Assembly: GCA_040776905.1 (NCBI GenBank) | Contig: JAXGZQ010000001.1 | Span: 1,240,001-1,304,000 of the forward strand | Source: SLHU01 sp009929975 | GTDB taxonomy: Bacteria > Bacillota > Clostridia > Saccharofermentanales > UBA5734 | Reading direction: 5' to 3' | DNA: 64,000 bases | Shown here: in pieces, positions 26,327 to 33,702 of the stretch | How the letters are laid out: each line of letters opens with the position of its first letter | How positions within the stretch are numbered: position 1 is the stretch's first letter | The notes under the pieces: generated by a model | Database searches by the model: none | Seen by the model: the letters and a program-made list of their open reading frames with translations, nothing else | Told to the model about the DNA's origin: nothing | Position numbers and translations under genes: made by a program

Positions 26327-26550
26327 CGACCTACCTGTGAGAGATAAAAATATTTCGCATTTCTTTGTACGACCGCGCTCTTTTTTTCCAGTGGGTAGTG
26401 AGGGAAAAAGAAATTCAAAGAATTTTCGTTCAAACCGCCTTTTGAACTCCATTGGGCAGTAGAGGACAGAAAAAACTTCGAAGCCTTCGTCAAAACGGCT
26501 CTCTCATCTCCAGTGGGTAGTGAAGGACGAAAGAAACCAGCCCTCAGAAA
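26327..26550 (+). repeat. Tandem 61-bp degenerate repeats before the primase gene
   Basis: Units begin at 26388, 26449 and 26510, exactly 61 bases apart, with CCAGTGGGTAGTGAGGG, CCATTGGGCAGTAGAGG and CCAGTGGGTAGTGAAGG; a weaker unit fits in phase at 26327. Similarity extends along the unit, including TTCGTTCAAACCGCC-like ends. The leading 190 bases (26183-26326) show nothing else I can name. Likely an origin or control region. Confidence 0.7.
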
Positions 26551-26564
26551 GAAGGTGAAACACA

Positions 26565-28862
26565 ATGTATGACAAGCTACCAAGCGAACTCAAAGAAAAT
26601 GCTCTGTTCTGCCTCTGGCGGTATGAGGAGAGGGACGGCAATTTGACCAAAGTCCCGTATCAGGTAAACGGCAGCCGCGCTGACGCTACCAAAAAGCGCA
26701 CCTTCGCGGATTTCCGGCTCGTGGCAAACGCTGCGTCCGGCTATGACGGAATTGGCATGGGCGTGTTCGGCACTTACTGTGCCATCGACATCGACCATTG
26801 CGTCGCAGGCGGCAAGCTGACAAGCATGGCACAGGACATCGTAGATACCATGAACAGCTATACCGAGTTCAGTCCATCCGGTACCGGCATCCGCATCATT
26901 TTCAAGGTGACCGGCCTATCCTACGACAAAAAACGGTACTACATCAACCATCGTAAAATTGGTCTGGAGGTATATGTAGCCGGTATGACCAGCAGGTTCG
27001 TCACGCTCACGGGAAACGCCATCAGGGAGTGCGGTATCGAGGTTCGCACGACTGAGCTTCTGACCATTCTCGAAAAGTACATGGTAAAAACGGTCAAGGC
27101 AAGCAAACCGAAAACCGCAGTACCGGGCAGCTACCTCACCGACGAGTCCGTCATCTCCAAGGCAATGGCCTCCAAGCAGGGAGATAAGTTCAAATCACTA
27201 TGGAACGGAACTATCCCTGCGGATAAGAGCCACAGTGAGGCGGATCAGGCGCTCTGCACCATGCTGGCGTTCTGGTGCGGTGGTGATATGGCGCAGATGG
27301 ACAGGCTGTTCCGACAGTCCGGCTTGATGCGCGAAAAGTGGGAGCGATGCGATTACAGCGCCACTACGCTGGAAAACGCAGTAGAGATTACAAAAGAATT
27401 CTACAAGCCCATCGCCGTCGACAGCGCGTCCGACGATTTCAACGAGACAACGCAGGCACTCGCCCAGCTAAATCCCGCAAGGAACAACAGGTATCGCAAC
27501 GGCGACATCGGCTTCGGCAGACTCTTTGCAGATGTCCACAAGCGCGTCGCCCGGTATGTGCCGGAGCGCAAGAAATGGTACATCTACGACGGCTCACGCT
27601 GGATGCCGGACATCGGCGGTCTGATGGCGATGGAGCTGTGTAAGGAACTGGCAGATGGTCTGCTCCTATATCTGCTGACATTCAAAGACGAGTCCGTCCG
27701 TATCCGCAATCTGGAGGACTACAGCAAATGGCAGCAGCGCAGGCTGCGGGACATTTATCTCAAAGAGGCGCAGAGCGTGTACCCGGTGTCGATGGAGGAA
27801 TTTGACACAGACCGTTATCTGCTCAACTGCGAAAACGGCACTCTTGACCTACGGACGATGACATTCTGCGACCACGACCCGGAGCATAAGCTCACCAAAA
27901 TAGCTCATGTGAGTTATGACCCGACGGCGTCCTGTACCCGTTTCGAGCGCTATATCTACGAAATCATGAGCGGCGATGCGGAGAGAGCGCGATTCCTGCA
28001 AAAAACTCTGGGCTACGCTGTCAGCGGCGACACCCGGCACGAGTGTATGTTCTTCCTCTACGGCGAGACCACACGCAACGGCAAAGGAACGCTGATGGAA
28101 AGCATCCTGCGCGTCATGGGCGACTACGGCAGAGCCGTCAGGCCGGAGACGATTGCTCAAAAGCAGAACGTCAACAGCCAGAATCCCAGTGAGGACATCG
28201 CCCGCCTTGCCGGTATCCGCTTCGCCAATATCTCTGAGCCGAGCCGTGGTCTGGTGCTCAACGCAGCACAGGTCAAAAGCATGACCGGCAACGATACCCT
28301 CAACGCCCGTTTTCTCAATGAGAACAGCTTTGACTTCCAGCCACAGTTCAAGCTGTATGTCAACACCAACTACCTGCCCGTTATCAGCGACATGACGCTC
28401 TTCTCCAGCGGACGCATTCTCATTATCCCGTTCGACAGGCATTTCGAGGAGTGGGAGCAGGACAAGACCTTGAAATCCGCGTTTGCCGAGCCGGAAGCTA
28501 AAAGCGCCATTCTCAACTGGCTGCTCAAAGGCCATGAGCTACTACGGAAGGAGGGTTTTACAGTCCCCAAAGCCGTAACGGAGGCGACGATGGCGTACTC
28601 CCACGAAAGCAACAAAATCGCACAGTTCGCGGATGAACGACTGCAGCCGGATACCGATGCCGAGACCCGCACAGCCGCTGTGTATGACGAATACCGTCGC
28701 TGGTGCAGCGATAACGGTTGCTACACCGAGAATAGCCGCAACTTCAACCATGAGCTGCGCAAGTTCGGCACTGTGGTCAGGCGGCGTCCCAATACCGGTG
28801 GGGAGAAGACCACACTGCTTCTCGGCTACAAGGTACGAGAAGGGATGGAATTCCTGAAATAA
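26565..28862 (+). CDS. Primase-helicase (prim-pol plus D5/SF3 helicase)
   Basis: 765 residues. The N-terminal part is a prim-pol type primase: YDGIGMGVFGTYCAIDIDHC carries the acidic DxD pair near 69-71, and SPSGTGIRIIFK follows. The C-terminal half is the D5_N/phage P4-type SF3 helicase: YLLNCENGTLDLRT, then Walker A GETTRNGKGTL (about 500) and RLAGIRFANISEPSRG. AAGGTGA precedes the ATG. Such proteins start replication of phages, plasmids and satellites from a nearby origin; the 61-bp repeats directly upstream and the stem-loop directly downstream are candidates. It is intact and of normal length. Confidence 0.9.
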   Translation: MYDKLPSELKENALFCLWRYEERDGNLTKVPYQVNGSRADATKKRTFADFRLVANAASGYDGIGMGVFGTYCAIDIDHCVAGGKLTSMAQDIVDTMNSYTEFSPSGTGIRIIFKVTGLSYDKKRYYINHRKIGLEVYVAGMTSRFVTLTGNAIRECGIEVRTTELLTILEKYMVKTVKASKPKTAVPGSYLTDESVISKAMASKQGDKFKSLWNGTIPADKSHSEADQALCTMLAFWCGGDMAQMDRLFRQSGLMREKWERCDYSATTLENAVEITKEFYKPIAVDSASDDFNETTQALAQLNPARNNRYRNGDIGFGRLFADVHKRVARYVPERKKWYIYDGSRWMPDIGGLMAMELCKELADGLLLYLLTFKDESVRIRNLEDYSKWQQRRLRDIYLKEAQSVYPVSMEEFDTDRYLLNCENGTLDLRTMTFCDHDPEHKLTKIAHVSYDPTASCTRFERYIYEIMSGDAERARFLQKTLGYAVSGDTRHECMFFLYGETTRNGKGTLMESILRVMGDYGRAVRPETIAQKQNVNSQNPSEDIARLAGIRFANISEPSRGLVLNAAQVKSMTGNDTLNARFLNENSFDFQPQFKLYVNTNYLPVISDMTLFSSGRILIIPFDRHFEEWEQDKTLKSAFAEPEAKSAILNWLLKGHELLRKEGFTVPKAVTEATMAYSHESNKIAQFADERLQPDTDAETRTAAVYDEYRRWCSDNGCYTENSRNFNHELRKFGTVVRRRPNTGGEKTTLLLGYKVREGMEFLK

Positions 28863-28866
28863 TGCG

Positions 28867-28953
28867 TGGGGCAGATTGTGGCAGGCAAAAACAGTCCTTC
28901 TCTATATAGGAACATTTGAGATGACCATAAAAACCTGCCACATACCTGCCCCA
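28867..28953 (+). repeat. Long interrupted inverted repeat after the primase gene
   Basis: TGGGGCA and TGTGGCAGG on the left pair with CCTGCCACA and TGCCCCA on the right, around a loop of about 48 bases. The TGGCAGG word is repeated in it, so it may be a protein-binding region or terminator-like stem. Confidence 0.55.
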
Positions 28954-29083
28954 GCGTGGGAAAGGAGGCGGTGCCTATGATTGTGGCACTTCAGAAGCTA
29001 TGCAAAGGTCACGGATTTCTGCACTAAGCGTGAATACCGATTTCTACAATAAGGGCTTTTTCCCGGAAAGGATGCTACAAAAC

Positions 29084-29392
29084 ATGAATCACAGCTGGTC
29101 AGAGTGCGTGATAGCACTCTATAAATCAAAAATCCACAAAGGCATTTATCGCAAAATGCTTGCCGACCACACCATCGAAAGCGCCAGAAACGCCGGAGCT
29201 GACTTTTATCTCAAGGAAGATAGAAGCGGTGTGTTTACCCTCGGCAGAACCGGTAAAGGCTTGCCCGTGAACGCCAAGCATATGCGCATCTTCTGTCCTT
29301 GGCACGAAACAAACGAACATCTTCTGCAGGCAATCGACAGCAATACGCTTGTCTGTACAGAATGTGACCCCAGACTAAAAAAACTTATATAA
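29084..29392 (+). CDS. Small zinc-finger-like protein of unknown function
   Basis: 102 residues, not recognised. It has a possible metal site CPWH (C-x2-H) and, about 20 residues on, CTEC (C-x2-C), which fits a short zinc finger. The N-terminal part is helical (ECVIALYKSKIHKGIYRKML). GGAAAGGA precedes ATG 29084 by 11 bases; in-frame starts at 29000 and 29072 are less well placed. It is 14 bp before the capsid gene and probably in the same transcript, as an accessory protein of that module. Confidence 0.6.
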   Translation: MNHSWSECVIALYKSKIHKGIYRKMLADHTIESARNAGADFYLKEDRSGVFTLGRTGKGLPVNAKHMRIFCPWHETNEHLLQAIDSNTLVCTECDPRLKKLI

Positions 29393-29406
29393 CAGGAGGA
29401 TTTACC

Positions 29407-30324
29407 ATGTACACTTCTTTGGACTACAACAGAGCATTTCAGAACCTAATCCGCTGTAAGACGGATGCCAACACCGATCGCAGCCTGTTTGAGGGCTTTG
29501 ACAGCGGAAGCTATATACTGCCCTACGGCTTCGCCGGTGATTACAAAGAGGCGCTCACACTTGATAACCTTTTCCGTAGATATGGCACTGTACTGACTAA
29601 TGTCAGCGACGGCTATCTCCAGACAGTTGCCTCAACCGCAGACGCGCAAGTCATTTCGGAAGAGGTCGCATATCCGGAGGACAGTGACGCTTTCGCTAAG
29701 CTGACCTTCAGTGCTTACAAAATCGCAGCTCTCGCTAAGCTGAACCACAGCTTTGTCACGGATGCTCATTTTGATGTGGACAAATATCTCAAATCGGATT
29801 TTGCCCGTCGCTTTGGCAGAGCCGAGGAAAATGTTCTTCTGAACGGCACTGGTGTTGACGAGCCTACCGGCTTGCTCACTTCCGCAGATGTAGGCGTTAC
29901 AGCCTCAAGCGGAACGGTCATTACCGGCGATGAGATGATGGCGCTGTACTTCTCGGTGAAACCGGAATATCGCAAAAACAGCGTGTGGCTGATGAACGAT
30001 GCAACGGTACTGGCGCTTCGCAGCCTTAAGGACAGCACCGGCAACTATCTCTGGCGCGGCACCGATGATACCATTTTCGGAAAGCCTGTCGTCATCTCCA
30101 ACTTTATGCCCGATATGGCCGCAGGTAATGCTGCTGTCGCTGTCGGCGACCTGTCTCACTTCTGGCTTCTCGAAAGAAAGCCACTGTCGGTGCGTATTCT
30201 TACCGAAAAGTACATGGTTTCCGGCATGATTGGCTTTGCCGCTCACGAACGCATCGACGGTGTGCTTGTCCGAAATGAAGCCGTGAAAGTCTTGAAAATG
30301 GCTGGCACTGACGGCGACGAATAA
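29407..30324 (+). CDS. HK97-fold phage major capsid protein, orphan
   Basis: 305 residues. Similarity to the phage capsid family: GFDSGSYILPYGFAGDYKEAL, SAYKIAALAKLNHSF, RRFGRAEENVLLNGTGVDEPTGLLT, WLMNDATVLALRSLKDSTGNYLW and GKPVVISNFMPDMA, quoted in parts, are the usual blocks of the P-domain and A-domain. The N-terminal delta/scaffold domain of about 100 residues cleaved in HK97 is missing, and there is no protease, portal or terminase gene beside it. AGGAGG precedes the ATG by seven bases. It may form the shell of a satellite, an encapsulin-like compartment, or be a relic. Confidence 0.85.
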   Translation: MYTSLDYNRAFQNLIRCKTDANTDRSLFEGFDSGSYILPYGFAGDYKEALTLDNLFRRYGTVLTNVSDGYLQTVASTADAQVISEEVAYPEDSDAFAKLTFSAYKIAALAKLNHSFVTDAHFDVDKYLKSDFARRFGRAEENVLLNGTGVDEPTGLLTSADVGVTASSGTVITGDEMMALYFSVKPEYRKNSVWLMNDATVLALRSLKDSTGNYLWRGTDDTIFGKPVVISNFMPDMAAGNAAVAVGDLSHFWLLERKPLSVRILTEKYMVSGMIGFAAHERIDGVLVRNEAVKVLKMAGTDGDE

Positions 30325-30565
30325 CACCCGAAAGCGGTGGATTGTCTGCAATTTGGCAGTCCACCGACCCTGCGGGGGTATATTACCCGTTTGAATTCGC
30401 TTTTTATTCACACGAAGCCCCACACCGCTGTCCGCGATGAAAGGGTGTAGAGATTTGCTATCCCCCTACGCCCATCATCAGATGGGGTAACAATCCGAGA
30501 CGTCATGTTAAGCTGAACGTTTCGTTCACCGTCATATACGATTTTAATTGATAGGAGGAATCCAC
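30325..30565 (+). other. Non-coding stretch between the capsid and TnpW-like genes
   Basis: About 240 bases. A hairpin can form near 30334-30361 (GTGGA with TCCAC), perhaps ending the capsid transcript. No open frame with a ribosome site was found. Confidence 0.4.
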
Positions 30566-30727
30566 ATGGACAACAAGCCTGTGAGCGTGACCGAAAAAGT
30601 CATCGGTGACACGCTCTATATTATAGAATCAGCGGTCAGCGATACCGCTAAAGAAACCGCTTATGACAAGCTGAAACGCATGATTCTGGGCGAACTGGAA
30701 CGCCAGAAAATAAGGCTGGCATCATAA
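30566..30727 (+). CDS. TnpW-like small transposon protein
   Basis: 53 residues, with ATAGGAGGA seven bases before the ATG. It reads MDNKPVSVTEKVIGDTLYII, then SAVSDTAKETAYDKLKRMIL and a basic end. This short beta-strand plus DK(L)xRMI pattern is that of TnpW-type proteins found beside large serine recombinases in Clostridia elements. Their role is not known; regulation of the recombinase is often assumed. It ends 77 bases before the recombinase start. Confidence 0.72.
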   Translation: MDNKPVSVTEKVIGDTLYIIESAVSDTAKETAYDKLKRMILGELERQKIRLAS

Positions 30728-30743
30728 CACAATACCGCTTGAC

Positions 30744-30839
30744 TTCTTCGCAGTAGTACGCGAATATGTAGTACCGCTTGAAGACTGTCGGAAAGGAGGA
30801 AAAAATGAATAACAGACAGTCTTTTACTACTGCGAAGAA
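30744..30839 (+). repeat. Nested inverted repeats enclosing the recombinase ribosome site
   Basis: Outer arms TTCTTCGCAGTAGT (30744-30757) and ACTACTGCGAAGAA (30826-30839), perfect 14 bp; inner arms AAGACTGTC (30781-30789) and GACAGTCTT (30815-30823), perfect 9 bp. GGAAAGGAGG and the ATG lie in the inner loop. TACCGCTTGA also occurs twice as a direct repeat (30733 and 30772). Confidence 0.75.
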
Positions 30840-32475
30840 TGATAGCAAGGTCACAGCACTCTACTGCCGCCTCTCCCGTGATGACGAGCTTCAGGGTGAT
30901 AGCAACAGCATCAAGAACCAGAAAGCCATACTCCAGAAGTACGCTGACGACAACGGATTCGGCAACACGCAGTTTTTCGTTGATGACGGGTACAGTGGCA
31001 CGAACTTCGACCGTCCCGACTGGCAGCGCCTGATCGCGCTTGCGGAGGAAGGTGGCATAAGCACCATCATCGTGAAGGACATGAGCCGTCTCGGACGCGA
31101 TTACCTCAAGGTCGGCTACTACACGGAAGTGTTCTTTCCCGGTTCCGACATTCGCTTCATTGCCATCAACAACGGCGTCGACAGTGCTAATCAGCAGGAC
31201 AGCGATTTCACGCCATTCCTCAACATCATCAACGAATGGTACGCCAAGGACACCAGCAAGAAGATACGCGCTGTGTTTAAGGCGAAAGGGCAAAACGGAA
31301 AGCCGCTCTGTACGAATCCTCCCTACGGATACATAAAAGACCCGGAGGACAAGACGCACTGGGTCATTGACGAGGAAGCCTCAGAGGTGGTGCGTCAGGC
31401 GTTTCACCTATGCATGGACGGTTACGGCCCGACTCAGATAGCCAAGGAATTCAGCAAAAGGCACATAATGAATCCTACGGCACACGCCAAAGCGATTGGC
31501 GTAGCTATTCCAGACAACAGAGGCCATGATGATGACTATATTTGGCGTGGAAGCACCATTGTCCATATGCTCTCTCGGCAGGAGTATCTGGGGCATACGG
31601 TAAACTTCAAAACCTACCGCAAGTCCTACAAAAACAAAAAGCAGCTATATAATGACCCGTCCGAATGGCAAATCTTCGAGAACACCCACGAGGCGATTAT
31701 TAAGCAGTCGGTGTTCGAGACAGTGCAGAAGATACGTGATGGCAGACGCCGCGTGACGCCGATGGGTGAAATGCCGTTTCTCTCTGGGATGCTGTTCTGT
31801 GCCGACTGCGGTGCCAAGCTGTATCAGGTGCGCGGACGCGGCTGGGAGCACGATAAAGAGTATTTCGTATGTGCCACCTACCGTAAAATCAAGGGCGGCT
31901 GTAGTTCACACCAAATTCGCAACGTTGTGGTCGAGGAATTGCTCCTTGACGGCATCCGGCAGATAACCGCCTTTGCCCGTGAGCATGAAAGTGAATTTGT
32001 GCAGATGGTAACTTCCAAGACAAGAACAGCCCTCGACAAGAGCCTGCGTGACAACAAGCGAGAACTGGAGCAGTCACAGGTGCGTATCGCCAAACTGGAC
32101 GATATTATCCAGCGGCTATACGAGGACAACCTGTCCGGCAAGATATCCGATGAGCGTTTCGCCAAAATGACCGCTAACTATGAAGCCGAGCAGCATATCC
32201 TTGAAAGCCGTGTGGTGGAGCTGAAAGGCACCATGACCGCCGAACACGACAGTGCGCTCAATGTTGACCACTTCCTCGCCTTGGTACAGAAGTACACGGA
32301 CATTCAGGAGCTTACGGCGGAGATGATACGCGAGTTCATCGAGAAAATACTCGTTTACAAGGCGGAACGCATCGATGGCAGACGAGTACAGCGCATCAAA
32401 ATCGTCTGGAACTGTATAGGCGAGTTCACACCACCAGCAACTACACTTGCACCAGAGCAAGAAAAATCGGCATAG
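30805..32475 (+). CDS. Large serine recombinase (integrase of the element)
   Basis: 556 residues. Catalytic Ser24 is in LYCRLSRDDE; the resolvase domain continues with VDDGYSGTNFDRP and IIVKDMSRLGRDYL. The recombinase domain (about 165-290) and a zinc ribbon (FCADCGAKL with a later CSSH, near 330-370) follow, then a coiled coil rich in Glu and Arg. This is the TnpX/TndX-like layout. ATG 30805 has AAAGGAGG upstream; a longer reading from 30778 does not. The start lies inside the nested inverted repeats. It ends 65 bases from the attR crossover. Likely the enzyme that integrated the element. Confidence 0.95.
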   Translation: MNNRQSFTTAKNDSKVTALYCRLSRDDELQGDSNSIKNQKAILQKYADDNGFGNTQFFVDDGYSGTNFDRPDWQRLIALAEEGGISTIIVKDMSRLGRDYLKVGYYTEVFFPGSDIRFIAINNGVDSANQQDSDFTPFLNIINEWYAKDTSKKIRAVFKAKGQNGKPLCTNPPYGYIKDPEDKTHWVIDEEASEVVRQAFHLCMDGYGPTQIAKEFSKRHIMNPTAHAKAIGVAIPDNRGHDDDYIWRGSTIVHMLSRQEYLGHTVNFKTYRKSYKNKKQLYNDPSEWQIFENTHEAIIKQSVFETVQKIRDGRRRVTPMGEMPFLSGMLFCADCGAKLYQVRGRGWEHDKEYFVCATYRKIKGGCSSHQIRNVVVEELLLDGIRQITAFAREHESEFVQMVTSKTRTALDKSLRDNKRELEQSQVRIAKLDDIIQRLYEDNLSGKISDERFAKMTANYEAEQHILESRVVELKGTMTAEHDSALNVDHFLALVQKYTDIQELTAEMIREFIEKILVYKAERIDGRRVQRIKIVWNCIGEFTPPATTLAPEQEKSA

Positions 32476-32517
32476 CCGGTAATACTACCAAACTATGCCA
32501 ATATTTTTCCGGGATTA

Positions 32518-32554
32518 TAAATCCCTAAGACGCACCCTCAAACAGCCGCCTTTT
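32518..32554 (+). other. attR candidate (right end of mobile element)
   Basis: Element half TAAATCCCTAAG (32518-32529), 10 bases, AAA (32540-32542), then the host half CAGCCGCCTTTT (32543-32554). Mirror image of attL. Confidence 0.75.
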
Positions 32555-32586
32555 TCATGTTTCCGATTCACACGACGGGCTGTGGT

Positions 32587-33504
32587 TCAGCCCTTGTCTG
32601 AAAAGACATACTGCCTCGTCCAGACTTTGGTCTGCCCGGGTTCCAGCTTCAGTGCGACAAACACTTCCGGACTGATCACATGTTCCTTGCCCCAGAAAGC
32701 CATATAGTCCATCTCCAGCCGGCTGACATCACTCATGACCAGGCCGTCCGGTTGCCGGATCAGCTGCCAGATGAAGTCCGGTTCAGCCTGGCCGGCTGCC
32801 GGCCTCAACTGAAAATAGAACTCGCCTTTCATATCGGCGTGGCGGCGGATCAGCCGGCCGTCAATCGCGCATTCACCCCGTGGCTGGATCACGCCCTGAT
32901 AATCAAACCCGAGCCGCAGGTCATAATCGCCCTGATTTCCGATCCGGTCCAGGCTGAGAAAGTTATGGCAGTACTCATCCAGTTCAATCACCTGTGAACC
33001 TGTGTTTTCCAGCTGGATCTCCATGATCAGGCGGTTGCCGGCCAGACGGACGGTACGGGTGCTGACACAGGATAACCCGTGATATTCCGGCAGGCGGCTG
33101 ACCAGGCGAATGCCGGGCTGTCCCTCATCATCCAGATCTTCCGTCCTGATGTCTGCCGGTATTTCAATCGGATAGTCAAAGATAATCCGGCGCGGGCCGT
33201 CATCAACACGACGGAGCCAGCCGACCCCGATTTTAGGAAACATTTCACCAACCGCGCAGGCTTCATAAGCCGGCAGATGATTCAGTCCGAATTCAGAGCA
33301 GAGGCCTTCACCACCGCTGCCCAGACCGGGCACCAGGCTTTCCGGGGCGCACAGCGGCGCGTTGTCTTTGTACCGGATCTGGCGGATGAATCCGCTCCAG
33401 TCAAAGCGGGAGCCTCGATAACCGTTACCCGGCTGATCCATCACCACCTGCAGCTGTCCATTACGAAGTTCGATTGTTTTGTTGTCTGGAATATTCTGAT
33501 TCAT
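32587..33504 (-). CDS. Aldose-1-epimerase-like protein (galactose-mutarotase fold)
   Basis: 305 residues. A beta-rich protein with features of the galactose-mutarotase superfamily: NGYRGSRFDWSGFI at the start, GSGGEGLCSEFGLNHL, then paired strands around LIMEIQLENTGSQVIELDEYCHNFLSLD. It lacks the exact catalytic pattern of GalM that I would need to be sure, so the sugar and reaction are open. ATG 33504 has AAGGAGCG upstream; the earlier in-frame Met does not. It is the first host gene right of the element and convergent to it; its ancestral terminator is the one split by the element. Confidence 0.6.
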   Translation of the reverse strand: MNQNIPDNKTIELRNGQLQVVMDQPGNGYRGSRFDWSGFIRQIRYKDNAPLCAPESLVPGLGSGGEGLCSEFGLNHLPAYEACAVGEMFPKIGVGWLRRVDDGPRRIIFDYPIEIPADIRTEDLDDEGQPGIRLVSRLPEYHGLSCVSTRTVRLAGNRLIMEIQLENTGSQVIELDEYCHNFLSLDRIGNQGDYDLRLGFDYQGVIQPRGECAIDGRLIRRHADMKGEFYFQLRPAAGQAEPDFIWQLIRQPDGLVMSDVSRLEMDYMAFWGKEHVISPEVFVALKLEPGQTKVWTRQYVFSDKG

Positions 33505-33553
33505 CGGATTAACGCTCCTTCGCAAACTAAAGTCATGATCTCCATCAGCTTTC

Positions 33554-33562
33554 AGTATAGCA
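33554..33562 (-). promoter_or_regulatory. Extended -10 promoter of the aldose-epimerase-like gene
   Basis: TGCTATACT on the minus strand, about 50 bases before the ATG. Confidence 0.45.
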
Positions 33563-33702
33563 GACTCCGCACCGTAAAACAGCCGCGCCCATGCGCTTTA
33601 CCCGGCTGGCGGCCTGCGTTATGATAGGCTCAGGTCCAAGTGTTTGAAGGGCTGCTGTCCGGGGTGGAATGCCGCCGGTCTACAGCGATAGGGAGGTCCT
33701 CC

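Larger units (their letters stand above)
19440..32542 (+). mobile_element. Integrated element of about 13.1 kb with serine integrase, sugar cargo and phage-like genes
   Basis: Bounded by attL and attR candidates whose outer arms are the two halves of a host terminator (AAAAGGCGGCTG and CAGCCGCCTTTTT) and whose inner arms are a perfect 12-bp inverted repeat (CTTAGGGATTTA and TAAATCCCTAAG), both 13 bases from the outer arms. A large serine recombinase gene ends 65 bases from the right crossover, as is normal for such elements. Inside are a sugar cargo (19.6-23.5 kb) and a replication/phage-like module (23.5-32.5 kb) with base and codon use visibly unlike the host. No relaxase, conjugation, portal or terminase genes were seen. 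It could be a mobilisable island or a phage satellite. Confidence 0.78.

Noticed and set aside
26327..26550. CRISPR array
   Set aside because: The 61-base units vary along their whole length, with no constant repeat and unique spacer, and no cas genes lie near.
26215..26583. Leftward 122-codon frame over the 61-bp repeats
   Set aside because: It has no ribosome site, overlaps the primase start, and the repeat period of 61 is not a multiple of three, so the repeat is not a coding repeat.
28977..29027. 16-codon frame after AAAGGAGG (MIVALQKLCKGHGFLH)
   Set aside because: Good ribosome site, but too short and without any known likeness; may be a leader or a remnant, not enough to call a gene.
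19440..32542. Chimeric assembly instead of an inserted element
   Set aside because: Cannot be fully excluded without reads, but a chance join would not split a terminator symmetrically with an integrase gene at the expected end.
19428..32554. Terminal inverted repeats of a DDE transposon
   Set aside because: The 12-bp inner repeats look like transposon ends, but no DDE transposase or target duplication is present, and the outer arms pair as a terminator; a serine recombinase at the right end explains them better.
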